The translations under genes and the position numbers were made by a program. The notes beneath the pieces were generated by a model, which saw only the letters and a list, made by a program, of their open reading frames with translations, was not told the origin of the DNA and searched no databases. 64,000 bases of DNA from Saprospiraceae bacterium (lineage in GTDB: Bacteria; Bacteroidota; Bacteroidia; Chitinophagales; Saprospiraceae), in NCBI GenBank assembly GCA_019638455.1, contig JAHBTU010000001.1:573501-637500 (forward strand), written 5' to 3'. Positions 40,777 through 49,061 of the stretch are shown here, one piece after another (the stretch's first letter is position 1; every line of letters begins with the position of its first letter).

Positions 40777-42795
40777 TCACTCTTTCAAATACTTGTCGAG
40801 CCAGTCAAAAAAGGTGCGCTGCCACAAAATACTGTTTTGCGCTTTTTGCATCCAATGCCCTTCGTCGGGGAAATACAGCAAGCGAGAGGGGATGCCGCGC
40901 AGTTGCGCAGCGGTGAACGCTTGCATGCCCTGCGTCACTGGAATGCGAAAATCCAGTTCGTTGTGAATGACAAGAATAGGGGTGTCCCAATTTTGCACAT
41001 AGAGGTGCGGGCTGAACTGCGTGTAACTTTTAGGCTTGGGCGCTTTCCAATACGGCCCTTCGAGGTCGTTGCTGACAAACCAAATTTCCTCCGTCTCGCC
41101 ATAAAAACTCTCCAGGTTGAATATGCCACAGTGTGCGATGAAGGTTTTGAATCGCTTTTGGTGGTTGCCTGCCAGCCAAAACACCGAATAGCCACCAAAA
41201 CTGGCTCCTGCCGCGCCTAAGCGGTTGCCGTCAATATATGGCTCCTTGGCGGCATAGTCGGCCGCGGCGAGCAAATCCTGCATGGCTCCTCCGCCCCAAT
41301 CGCCCGAAATCGCGTCGTTCCAAGCCGAGCCGGAGCCGGGCATCCCGCGTCGGCAGGGCGCCACCACGACGTATCCGTTGGCGGCCATGAGCTGCATGTT
41401 CCAACGGTACGAAAAAAACTGGCTGAGTGAGGATTGGGGGCCGCCTTGGCAATAGAGCAACGCAGGATACCGTCTCGAAGGGTCGAAATCAGGAGGTAAG
41501 ATGAACCACACATTCATGTCTTTGCCATCTGCGGTTTTCACGCTGCGGCGCTCCACCTTTCCTTTGGCGATGTTTTTCCAGGGGTCGTCGGTGACGGTGG
41601 TCAGCCGCCGCGCCGCGCCGGATTTTGCGTTCACCGCAAAAATCTCCGCAGGGTCGGCCATGGAGACCCTTGTGCCGAGCAGTTCGCTGCCAGCCACTTT
41701 GAGCGATTGATAGTCGTGTTGGCCATCGGTGATGCGGCGTATCTTCTTGTCGGACAGGTTTATCTGATAGTATTGGTAGGTGAAGTTTTCGGTGCTCATA
41801 AAATAGAGCGATTTACTGTCGGCAGCCCATTGGGGGTGATTGGCCTCAAAATCCCAGCCATCGGTCAGCTCTTGGCGCTGTTGAGTGCGGGTGTCGAGCA
41901 CGAACAATCGGGTTCGGTCGGATTCGTTGCCAGCGCGAGCCATACTGGTCCACGCGAGGTAGCGTCCGTCGGGCGAAAACACAGGCTCAAGGTCGTAGCC
42001 GGGCAAATCGGCGGTGAAGTTGAGCGTTTGTCCAGAGGCCAATTCGTAGGCATACAGGTCGGAATTGGTGCTTTGGGCTTCTGCGGTGCCGTGAAGTTTG
42101 CGGCAGGTATAAACGATGAAACGGCTGTCGGGACTCCATGTGATTTGCTCCATGCCGCCCATCGGCTTGAGGGGGCTATCGAAGCGTTCGTTCATGATGT
42201 TGAGCGGTCGTGAGGTCAGTTTGCCATCGGTATAGTTGGCGTAGAAGATGTTGCTGTACTTGTAGTCGTGCCAGCTTTTCCAATGGCGGAAAAACAGCCC
42301 ATCAATGACGCGCCCGGAGGTGTTGGGCAAGTCCGGGTTGTTTTCTGCGGCGGTGTTGTCCAATTTTACCTCTTGGGCAAAAAGCACATATTGGCCGTTG
42401 GGCGAATAGCGAAAGCCACTGATTTCCAAGTCGCTAACCTGCTGAATGGCAGAGCCTTCCGGCGACACCTCGCACATCTTGCCATTGCGGAGGAAGCCTA
42501 TGCGCTTGCCATCGGGGCGAAACTCGGCACTGTTGGCTGTCTCGTCGGGATTGGTGAGTGCCCGCGTGTCGCCTGTTTGAATGTTCAGGATGTAGAGGAC
42601 GCGGGTGCTTTTATTCTTTGGCACGTCGTAACGTTGCACGCCGTAAACAGCAAATTTGCCATCGGGAGAAACACAGTCAAGCGTGACGCGGCCAATTTTC
42701 CAGAGCAGTTCGGGGGTGAGGCGCTGATTTTGAGCAACTATTGCAGAAGCGATGAACATAAGGGTGGAAACAAAAACAAGCGAAATGCGAATCAT
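40777..42795 (-). CDS. S9 family serine peptidase (dipeptidyl-peptidase/acylaminoacyl-peptidase type)
   Basis: 672 residues with a signal peptide (MIRISLVFVSTLMFIASAIVAQ). Residues about 30-400 are a beta-propeller with WSPDSRFIVYT and FSPDGRYLAWTS repeats. The C-terminal alpha/beta hydrolase domain has LLYCQGGPQSS, the nucleophile GASFGGYSV (Ser near 540), the Asp in NELDFRIP and the His in PDEGHWMQ, a complete triad. It would cleave peptides in the periplasm or outside. The ATG at 42795 opens the signal peptide; an earlier in-frame ATG at 42840 would bury it. Divergent from the aquaporin gene. Confidence 0.92.
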   Translation of the reverse strand: MIRISLVFVSTLMFIASAIVAQNQRLTPELLWKIGRVTLDCVSPDGKFAVYGVQRYDVPKNKSTRVLYILNIQTGDTRALTNPDETANSAEFRPDGKRIGFLRNGKMCEVSPEGSAIQQVSDLEISGFRYSPNGQYVLFAQEVKLDNTAAENNPDLPNTSGRVIDGLFFRHWKSWHDYKYSNIFYANYTDGKLTSRPLNIMNERFDSPLKPMGGMEQITWSPDSRFIVYTCRKLHGTAEAQSTNSDLYAYELASGQTLNFTADLPGYDLEPVFSPDGRYLAWTSMARAGNESDRTRLFVLDTRTQQRQELTDGWDFEANHPQWAADSKSLYFMSTENFTYQYYQINLSDKKIRRITDGQHDYQSLKVAGSELLGTRVSMADPAEIFAVNAKSGAARRLTTVTDDPWKNIAKGKVERRSVKTADGKDMNVWFILPPDFDPSRRYPALLYCQGGPQSSLSQFFSYRWNMQLMAANGYVVVAPCRRGMPGSGSAWNDAISGDWGGGAMQDLLAAADYAAKEPYIDGNRLGAAGASFGGYSVFWLAGNHQKRFKTFIAHCGIFNLESFYGETEEIWFVSNDLEGPYWKAPKPKSYTQFSPHLYVQNWDTPILVIHNELDFRIPVTQGMQAFTAAQLRGIPSRLLYFPDEGHWMQKAQNSILWQRTFFDWLDKYLKE

Positions 42796-42867
42796 GGTTT
42801 TGAAATACTTTTGAGCGGAAAGTTTGCGGCAAATTCGCATTTTTCAACAAATTCAAGTGAAAGACTT

Positions 42868-43491
42868 ATGAAAAAGTACCTTGTGGAAGCCATCGGCACC
42901 CTTTTTCTCGTGCTGACGGTAGTGATGACCTCCAATAATGCCACGTCTCAAATGGCGCCACTGGCGATTGGTTTGACGCTTGTGGGGATGGTGTATGCTG
43001 GTTGGCACGTCTCCAGAGCACATTTCAATCCTGCGGTCACGATTGCGGTGCTTGTGCGCGGGCACATTGACCGCACCGACGCGCTATATTATATTGTGTC
43101 GCAGATGGCGGGGGCGGTGTTGGCCTCATTGTTTGCGGTGTTTCTACTTAATTGCAGCGAAGCTGCCACCGTCACCGCGCACGTTAACAAGAACGGGCTG
43201 TGTTCTTTTGTGAGCGAGTTTTTGGGCGCATTCGCATGGGCATACGTTGCGTTGAGCGTGTCGTACGCACGGGCGAATCACTCGCACTATGGGGTCGCCA
43301 TCGGCTTTGCCCTTACCGGCATGATATGGGCGTTTGGCGGTATTTCGGGCGGTGTTTTTAGCCCAGCGACTGCCTTTGGCGCCTCCATCGCGGGAATGTT
43401 CGATTGGAGTGACTTCTGGATTTATCTGCTCGCCACGCCGCTCGGCGCGGCAGCGGCAGCCTCTGCGTTTCAACTGACACAAGAGCATTGA
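42868..43491 (+). CDS. MIP family channel (aquaporin-like) with altered second NPA motif
   Basis: 207 residues with six membrane helices. The first pore motif is standard, HFNPAVTIA (NPA at 54-56). The second reads GGVFSPATAFG: Asn is replaced by Ser (165), and the position after Ala, Arg in most aquaporins and glycerol channels, is Thr (168). The selectivity filter therefore lacks its usual Arg, which may widen the pore or change the solute. The ATG at 42868 fits the family start (MKKYLVEAIGTLFLVLTVV); the much longer frame upstream is antisense to the S9 peptidase. The 72-bp divergent gap must hold both promoters. Confidence 0.87.
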   Translation: MKKYLVEAIGTLFLVLTVVMTSNNATSQMAPLAIGLTLVGMVYAGWHVSRAHFNPAVTIAVLVRGHIDRTDALYYIVSQMAGAVLASLFAVFLLNCSEAATVTAHVNKNGLCSFVSEFLGAFAWAYVALSVSYARANHSHYGVAIGFALTGMIWAFGGISGGVFSPATAFGASIAGMFDWSDFWIYLLATPLGAAAAASAFQLTQEH

Positions 43492-43577
43492 CCATATTGG
43501 TGTTTTGCGGTTTTTCTCATTTTTGCCGCTCAAATCCTCCTCCATCTTTCACCCTATTTAGTCTTGACTCGTCTCTC

Positions 43578-43859
43578 ATGCGCATCATTGGTTACATTGA
43601 GCACCCACACCTGAAAATCACCGTGTTCAGAATGGACGAGCGCGTGAGCGTCAAGTTTGAGAACGCTCTGTACGAATTAACTTTCAAACTGGGTCAGGAC
43701 GAACGCCTCGCCACGCTGGAAAACGTGCGACAATGGGTGGATGCCGCGTTTGTCGAACAGGTGCTCGACCATTTTCAGCGGATGCACCAAACCCGCATGG
43801 GCGCGATGGCTCGCGCTTTCCCGCTCGAAGAGCACGACGTTTTTGAGGAAATCATTTGA
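43578..43859 (+). CDS. conserved small hypothetical protein
   Basis: 93 residues starting MRIIGYIEHPHLKITVFRMD. The pattern is a short beta-rich N-terminus followed by two amphipathic helices (TLENVRQWVDAAFVEQVLDH). No signal peptide, membrane helix or catalytic motif. It resembles small Bacteroidota proteins of unknown function, recalled only by general look. The ATG at 43578 is the first in-frame ATG; the upstream TTG-started extension reads as random sequence. It follows the aquaporin gene by 86 bp. Confidence 0.6.
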   Translation: MRIIGYIEHPHLKITVFRMDERVSVKFENALYELTFKLGQDERLATLENVRQWVDAAFVEQVLDHFQRMHQTRMGAMARAFPLEEHDVFEEII

Positions 43860-43989
43860 AAATCCCGATGTTTCGGGGCGGATTGTGCTAATTTTTTGAG
43901 AAGGTCATTGCGCTCAAAGCCCCTTTGCTCGGCGATATCATCGTAACGATGAATTGTTTCTGCTCCTCAATCTCTTAAAAATTTTCAAA

Positions 43990-44019
43990 CCCCGTTCGCT
44001 GCGTTTGGTCGGGCAAGCC
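43990..44019 (+). repeat. 30-bp hairpin motif, copy 5
   Basis: CCCCGTTCGCTGCGTTTGGT then CGGGCAAGCC; GTTTG pairs with CAAGC with one G-T wobble. Followed by CTCAAACTCCTCAAACCTTCC, a short relative of the 34.7-kb array. The rest of the 43860-44117 gap has two small hairpins (CCCGATGTTTCGGG at about 43864 and CATCGTAACGATG near 43938) and no gene. Confidence 0.6.
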
Positions 44020-44117
44020 CTCAAACTCCTCAAACCTTCCAATTAACTTATATTTCCGTATCATTGCCCCCACATTTAAAGACATCAATTTCAAAACCCG
44101 TCAGCAGTCAGTTTAAC

Positions 44118-45731
44118 ATGAAAAAAATGCTTTTTGCCTTGCTCGCAATTTTGCCCTTAGCCGCGTCGGCGCAAAGTGGCAAGTCGGTCAGGCCGCTTTT
44201 CGACAAAAAATCAATTGGTGAAATTCGACTCACGTTGCCAGCTACCAATTGGGTGGACGCGCTCGACTCCATGCGTATCTACGGAATGGGTATGCTGGGC
44301 GGGTCGGCTACGGTAGATGGAGTGAAGTACGACGGCGTGGGCGTGCGCTTTCGCGGCGACAAGTCGTATCAAATGGGGCTTAAAAGAAACCCATACACCA
44401 TCAGACTCAATCACGCCGACCCAGAACAAAACCATCAGGGCTACACCTCGCTCAAACTTTCCTCCTCTTTGCGCGACCCCAGCATGGTGCGCGAGATTTT
44501 GTTTTATGAAATCGCGGCCAAGTATATGCCCGCCTCGCAGGCTTGCTACACCAAACTGTATGTGAACGACGAGTATGTCGGCATATTCGTCAACGTGGAG
44601 AATCCCGAGAAGCAGATGCTGCAAACCCACTTTGGCTCCAGCGGCAATGCTTTTTTCAAAGCCGGGGTTGACTACAAGCCCGAAGTGCCAACCTCCTGCA
44701 AACAAAACATTTTCGGCTCGCTCGAATACGAGGAAGACCTTGAATGTTACAAAGGCAATTTTGAGATGAACTCCGCCAGTGGGTGGTCGGAACTGCAAGA
44801 GCTCACCCGTATCCTGAACAAGGAACCAGGCAAAATCGAGCGAATCCTCGACGTGGACCGCGCCCTTTGGATGCTTGCGCTCAACAACGTGATGGTCAAT
44901 CTCAGCAGCTACTCTGGCAGCCAAAGCATCAACTACTATCTCTACCGCGACCAACACGGACGCTTCCAGCCGCTGCACTGGGACCTGAACCTGTCTTTCG
45001 GCAGCTTCAAAAACACCGGGAAGGGCAGCGACCTCGACCTCAAAGGGCTGCAAAACCTCGACCCGCTGCTCCATGCCGACAATCCGTACAAACCGCTGAT
45101 TCGCCAGCTGCTTGCCGACCCGCTCTACAAGAAAATCTACTTGGCGCACATCCGTCAAATCGTGGACGAAAACTTCGCCAACGGCGCGTACGAAAAACGC
45201 GCTCAGGAATTGCAGGGCATGATAGTGGTGCCTTTCAACGACGACAAGAACAAACTGTACAGCCTCGATGATTTTCAGCGCAGCCTTCGTGAGACGATAG
45301 GCAAAAAAAGCAGGATACCGGGTATCTCGGAGTTGATGTCGCGACGCGCACGCTACCTCAAATCACACCCAGAACTTACCCCTTTGCCTTCGGCCATCAG
45401 CCAAGTGAACGTGGTGGGGCGTGGCAAGTTTGAGAATCAGCGCGTCAATTCGTTCCACATCACTGCCCGCGCCGACCGGTTCCCACAGCGGGTGTCGGTG
45501 TACTATCGCTTCTCGGACAACGACCCATACTCTATGGTGCCCATGAGCGAGGAGACTGCAAGTAATTTGCCTTCCGGCACCAAAGCATATTTCGCCACCA
45601 TCGAAGCCAAAGACCCAGACGCGAAATTGACCTACTACATTCTTTCCGAAAATGCTGGCACGGTCGCTTTTGCCCCGCTCGACTATGTGAATCGGCCGTA
45701 CACCGTGAAACTCGCTGATTTGAACAAGTAG
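44118..45731 (+). CDS. CotH kinase family secreted protein, first of a tandem pair
   Basis: 537 residues with a signal peptide (MKKMLFALLAILPLAASAQ). The CotH fold spans about 25-420: VGVRFRGDKSY, TSLKLSSSLRDPSMVREILF (the segment before the ATP site), KLYVNDEYVGIFVNVENPEK, ALWMLALNNVMVNLSSYSG and the metal-binding HWDLNLSFGSF. A beta-sandwich C-terminus follows (about 440-537). CotH proteins are atypical protein kinases that phosphorylate secreted or surface proteins. The target is unknown. The start is the ATG at 44118. It shares the whole architecture with the next gene; a terminator separates them. Confidence 0.85.
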   Translation: MKKMLFALLAILPLAASAQSGKSVRPLFDKKSIGEIRLTLPATNWVDALDSMRIYGMGMLGGSATVDGVKYDGVGVRFRGDKSYQMGLKRNPYTIRLNHADPEQNHQGYTSLKLSSSLRDPSMVREILFYEIAAKYMPASQACYTKLYVNDEYVGIFVNVENPEKQMLQTHFGSSGNAFFKAGVDYKPEVPTSCKQNIFGSLEYEEDLECYKGNFEMNSASGWSELQELTRILNKEPGKIERILDVDRALWMLALNNVMVNLSSYSGSQSINYYLYRDQHGRFQPLHWDLNLSFGSFKNTGKGSDLDLKGLQNLDPLLHADNPYKPLIRQLLADPLYKKIYLAHIRQIVDENFANGAYEKRAQELQGMIVVPFNDDKNKLYSLDDFQRSLRETIGKKSRIPGISELMSRRARYLKSHPELTPLPSAISQVNVVGRGKFENQRVNSFHITARADRFPQRVSVYYRFSDNDPYSMVPMSEETASNLPSGTKAYFATIEAKDPDAKLTYYILSENAGTVAFAPLDYVNRPYTVKLADLNK

Positions 45732-45768
45732 TTGCCGAAATTTTTCGGATAACCCATGTTCACAATAA

Positions 45769-45812
45769 AAACCACCGGGCGGATGTTTTGCCGCCCGGTG
45801 GTTTGTTGTTTT
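45769..45812 (+). terminator. Rho-independent terminator after the first CotH gene
   Basis: AAACCACCGGGCGG (45769-45782) pairs with CCGCCCGGTGGTTT (45791-45804) around ATGTTTTG, followed by GTTGTTTTTTT. It ends transcription 37 bases after the stop. Confidence 0.88.
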
Positions 45813-45890
45813 TTTGCGCAAACTTGTTACCCATCAGATGTTTTGCCATTTGGCAAAAATTGAATCGTAAACTTAGCACACCGTTTTTTT

Positions 45891-47489
45891 ATGAAAAACC
45901 TCCCACTTCTACTGCCTTTCATATTCTCCATCGCGCTCCAGACCCATGCACAACAAAGAGCAAAATCTACCGATTTCTACGGCGCGGGCATTCAGGAAGT
46001 GCGCGTCGAATTGCCTTACCCAGACTGGGACTTTAAACTCGACTCCATCAAACGTAAAAACCCTGACGCTCGACTTACCGGCATAGCTTCGATAAACGGT
46101 ATCCGATTCGATAGCACTGGCATCCGATTCAAGGGCAACAGTTCCTACCACCGCACCCGCAACGAAACCTACAAGAAGTTGCCCTTCAACATCAAACTTG
46201 ACTACAAGATAAAAACCCAGAAACTGCCGGGCGGCCACACCAGCGTCAAGCTGTCCAACGCCTTTCTCGACCCCAGTTTTATCCGCGACCCACTGGCCTA
46301 CGAAATTATTCGCGACTATATGCCTGCTCCTCAGTGCAACTTTACCAAGATGTATGTCAACAACAAATTCTACGGCCTCTACGTCAACACGGAATCCATC
46401 GACTCCAAATTTCTGGAAAAGCATTTTGGCACCAGTGAGGGTTTTCTCATCAAATGCGACCCTGACAACTGGCAACGAGTGCGCAGCCAAAGTGGTTGCC
46501 CCAAAGGCGAAAACGCCTCCCTCGTCTATCTGAACGACAACATCGGTTGCTACGACGCATTCTACGAGGTGGACGACCCCGGCGCTTGGAAGCCCCTGCT
46601 CAATCTCATTCGGGTGTTGAATAAAAATCCCGAGAAAATAGAAACGGTGCTCAATGTGGACCAGACTCTGTGGATGCTTGCGCTCAACAACTCCACCGTC
46701 AATCTCGACAGTTACAACGGCTCGCTTTCGCACAATTATTATCTGTGGGCAGACACGACGGGGGTATGCCATCCGCTGATATGGGACCTCAACATGGCGT
46801 TTGGCGGCTGGCGCCGCAATTTTTCTTTTGAGGAAATGAAAGACGAGGAACTGGTCAAATACCACCCGTTGGCAGAAATCAACAACACGCGCCGGCCACT
46901 CATCTACAAACTGTTGCGCAATCCGCTCTATCAAAAAATCTATCTTGCTCACTACCGCACCATTATGAAAGATTGGCTGACCAGCGGCAAATGGCTCACC
47001 CGCTCTCAGGAAATGATGAAGGAAATAGACCCGTGGGTGAAGGCCGACTCGCTCAAACTTTACTCTTACGCAGACTTCCAAAATTCTTTGGACAAAACGA
47101 TGAAAAGCGGCCCTGACAACGTCATCGGTCTGCGCCAACTGCTCGACAAACGCACTCAATGGCTCAACCAATTGCCGCTGCTCAATCGCACCCAACCCGT
47201 CATCGGCGAAGTGAAACACACCAAAGAAGGCGATAAAGTGAAAGTGACGGCGCAATTCACGGGTGCCGAAAAAGGCTGGCTCATGCACCGCCCACACAAG
47301 ATGTTTGCCTTTGCCCGCGTGGAAATGTACGACGATGGCACCCACGGCGACGCAAAGGCGGACGACGGCATTTTCACGGCGACCGTCTCGGCTGATTTGG
47401 CGAAGCACTATTATGTGGTGGCGGAGAGCGACGACGCGGCTGCCGTGATGCCAGAACGGGCCTCTTTCGTGTTCTATGAAGTGAAGTAG
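45891..47489 (+). CDS. CotH kinase family secreted protein, second of a tandem pair
   Basis: 532 residues, signal peptide MKNLPLLLPFIFSIALQTHAQ. Same order of motifs as the preceding gene: TGIRFKGNSSYH, TSVKLSNAFLDPSFIRDPLAYE, MYVNNKFYGLYVNTESID, TLWMLALNNSTVNLDSYNGS and the metal site IWDLNMAFGGW. The C-terminal beta domain contains the Asp/Gly-rich YDDGTHGDAKADDGIF, a calcium-loop-like stretch not seen in the first copy. Likely a secreted atypical kinase of unknown target. The ATG at 45891 opens the signal peptide. The pair arose by duplication and has diverged widely; each has its own transcription unit. Confidence 0.85.
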   Translation: MKNLPLLLPFIFSIALQTHAQQRAKSTDFYGAGIQEVRVELPYPDWDFKLDSIKRKNPDARLTGIASINGIRFDSTGIRFKGNSSYHRTRNETYKKLPFNIKLDYKIKTQKLPGGHTSVKLSNAFLDPSFIRDPLAYEIIRDYMPAPQCNFTKMYVNNKFYGLYVNTESIDSKFLEKHFGTSEGFLIKCDPDNWQRVRSQSGCPKGENASLVYLNDNIGCYDAFYEVDDPGAWKPLLNLIRVLNKNPEKIETVLNVDQTLWMLALNNSTVNLDSYNGSLSHNYYLWADTTGVCHPLIWDLNMAFGGWRRNFSFEEMKDEELVKYHPLAEINNTRRPLIYKLLRNPLYQKIYLAHYRTIMKDWLTSGKWLTRSQEMMKEIDPWVKADSLKLYSYADFQNSLDKTMKSGPDNVIGLRQLLDKRTQWLNQLPLLNRTQPVIGEVKHTKEGDKVKVTAQFTGAEKGWLMHRPHKMFAFARVEMYDDGTHGDAKADDGIFTATVSADLAKHYYVVAESDDAAAVMPERASFVFYEVK

Positions 47490-47508
47490 GGGTGGGGCGG
47501 GGGCTATT

Positions 47509-47668
47509 GACTTGTTGCGGTGGAGGCCTTCGGCGAAGGGAAAGCCCTTTTTCCGACTGGCTTCGTTAAATTTTTTGCCGAATATGCCCGATTTCGACTG
47601 CAAAATTTGCCTTGCCAGTCGAAAAAATGACAATCCCCTTCAATCAAAGCCCTCCACCGCAACAAGTC
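47509..47668. repeat. nested inverted-repeat element between convergent genes
   Basis: Outer arms 47509-47526 (GACTTGTTGCGGTGGAGG) and 47651-47668 are exact inverted copies, 18 bp. Inner arms near 47549-47561 and 47614-47626 (TTTTCCGACTGGC type) match at 12 of 13. A third small stem GCCTTCGGCGAAGGG lies just inside the left outer arm. The right outer arm overlaps the first base of the MBL gene's stop. The whole 160 bp could fold into one structured RNA or cruciform. Confidence 0.7.
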
Positions 47669-48522
47669 TATTGAAGAAAATCTGATAACCGCCCCGCTTT
47701 TTCGAGCACGATTCTGCCAGATTCATCGCGGTGGACGGTGCCACACTCCATAGTAGGGTCGTGCTCGAAAAACAACAGGTGCCTGTGCTGCGCCGCATCG
47801 GCCAATATGCGGGCTTTTTCTTCCAACGTGACCAATGGGCGCACATCGTAGGCCATGACGTAAGGCATGCCGATGTGCCACCGAGATGGCATGGCATCGG
47901 CGCAGTAGAGCACGGTGCCACTTTCGGTGCGCAGCAGTGGTGCCATCATGGCTTCCGTATGGCCATTGTAAAAGCGGACACGGAACCCCCTGTCGAACTC
48001 AACTTCTTCTTTCACTTCCAAGAACCGAAGTTTCCCTTGTTCGTGCAGCGGAAGAAAATTTTCCTTCAAAAAAGAAGCCTTCTCGCGTGCATTGGGCTGC
48101 ATCGCCCAATCGAAGTGGCGCTGATTGGACCAATAAGTGGCGTTGGGAAACGACACTTCGACCTCCCCCGTGGTTTCATTTTTCCACAATGCGCCACCGC
48201 AATGGTCGAAATGCAAATGCGTGAGAAACACATCGGTAATGTCGTGGCGGCTTAGCCCTGCTGCCGCGACGGAGGCAAACATGGCCGCTTCGTCGCGTGG
48301 CTCGAAATGTGAGCGAAACTTGTCGTCCTGCTTATTGCCTATGCCTGTGTCAATCAGGATGTTGCGGTCGGCTGTTTGCACTAGCAAAGCCCTCATGGCC
48401 CAAGTGCAGAGGTTATGTTCGTCGGGTGGGTTTAGTTTTTCCCACAAGCGCCGGGGCACGATGCCGAACATGGCCCCGCCGTCCAGTTTTAAGAAGCCGC
48501 AGTGTATGGAAGTAAGTTTCAT
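47668..48522 (-). CDS. MBL fold metallo-hydrolase
   Basis: 284 residues of the metallo-beta-lactamase fold. The metal motif is THLHFDHCGGA (near 103-113), with further ligands in FYNGHTEAMMAP and VLYCADAMPSRWH. LLVQTADRNILIDTGIGNKQ precedes it. The layout matches the family of small quinolone-signal or lactone hydrolases and other single-domain hydrolases; the substrate cannot be deduced. ATG start. It lies two bases after ribH, so co-transcription is near certain, while any functional tie to riboflavin is only a guess. Confidence 0.85.
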   Translation of the reverse strand: MKLTSIHCGFLKLDGGAMFGIVPRRLWEKLNPPDEHNLCTWAMRALLVQTADRNILIDTGIGNKQDDKFRSHFEPRDEAAMFASVAAAGLSRHDITDVFLTHLHFDHCGGALWKNETTGEVEVSFPNATYWSNQRHFDWAMQPNAREKASFLKENFLPLHEQGKLRFLEVKEEVEFDRGFRVRFYNGHTEAMMAPLLRTESGTVLYCADAMPSRWHIGMPYVMAYDVRPLVTLEEKARILADAAQHRHLLFFEHDPTMECGTVHRDESGRIVLEKAGRLSDFLQ

Positions 48523-48524
48523 TT

Positions 48525-49040
48525 CTAAAAACCGATTTTCCGCTTGCCTTCCTTGTCGTCCCGCTTGAGCGCCGCCATGCGAATGGCGGTCACTGCGGCT
48601 TCCACTCCTTTGTTCCCATGCTGGCCACCTGCGCGGTCGAGTGCCTGCTGCTCGTTGTCGGTGGTGAGCAATCCGAAAATGTAGGGACGGCCCGTAGCGA
48701 TGCTAAGATTGACCAAGCCGTTTGCGACGGCGTGGTTGATATACTCGTTGTGGCTTGTTTCGCCCTTGATGACACAACCTAAGCAAATCACCGCATCCAC
48801 ATTGTGTTTGGCGACCAACAATCGCGCTCCTGCTGGAAGTTCGAAGGAGCCCGGCACCTGCATGGTATGTATGTTGTCTGCTTTTGCGCCGTGCTTGAGC
48901 AGGGTGTCGTAGCACCCCTCATAAAGCGCATGGGTGATGCGGGGGTTCCAGTCCGCCACCACGATGCCGAAGAGCATTTCGTCGGCTGCGGGCAAGGAGC
49001 CGTCGTCGTAAGCAGAGAGATTTTTTAGCGCGGATGCCAT
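48525..49040 (-). CDS. ribH: 6,7-dimethyl-8-ribityllumazine synthase
   Basis: 171 residues, the usual length. ADWNPRITHALYEGCYDTLL, VPGSFELPAGARLLV (pyrimidine-binding loop), AVICLGCVIKGETSHNEYIN, the catalytic His in SHNEYI, and GLLTTDNEQQALDRAGG are all present. It condenses the ribityl-amino-uracil with a butanone phosphate in riboflavin synthesis and forms an icosahedral shell or a pentamer. ATG start. The upstream lipoprotein gene ends 21 bases before it, so the three genes may form one operon. Confidence 0.96.
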   Translation of the reverse strand: MASALKNLSAYDDGSLPAADEMLFGIVVADWNPRITHALYEGCYDTLLKHGAKADNIHTMQVPGSFELPAGARLLVAKHNVDAVICLGCVIKGETSHNEYINHAVANGLVNLSIATGRPYIFGLLTTDNEQQALDRAGGQHGNKGVEAAVTAIRMAALKRDDKEGKRKIGF

Positions 49041-49061
49041 AGTGGAATATGTGAGCGGGTT

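Noticed and set aside
42268..42867. 200-codon extension of the aquaporin frame upstream
   Set aside because: It overlaps the S9 peptidase on the other strand; the channel family starts at the ATG at 42868.
45909..47633. 574-codon minus-strand ORF opposite the second CotH gene
   Set aside because: Antisense shadow; the plus strand encodes a complete CotH protein with signal peptide.
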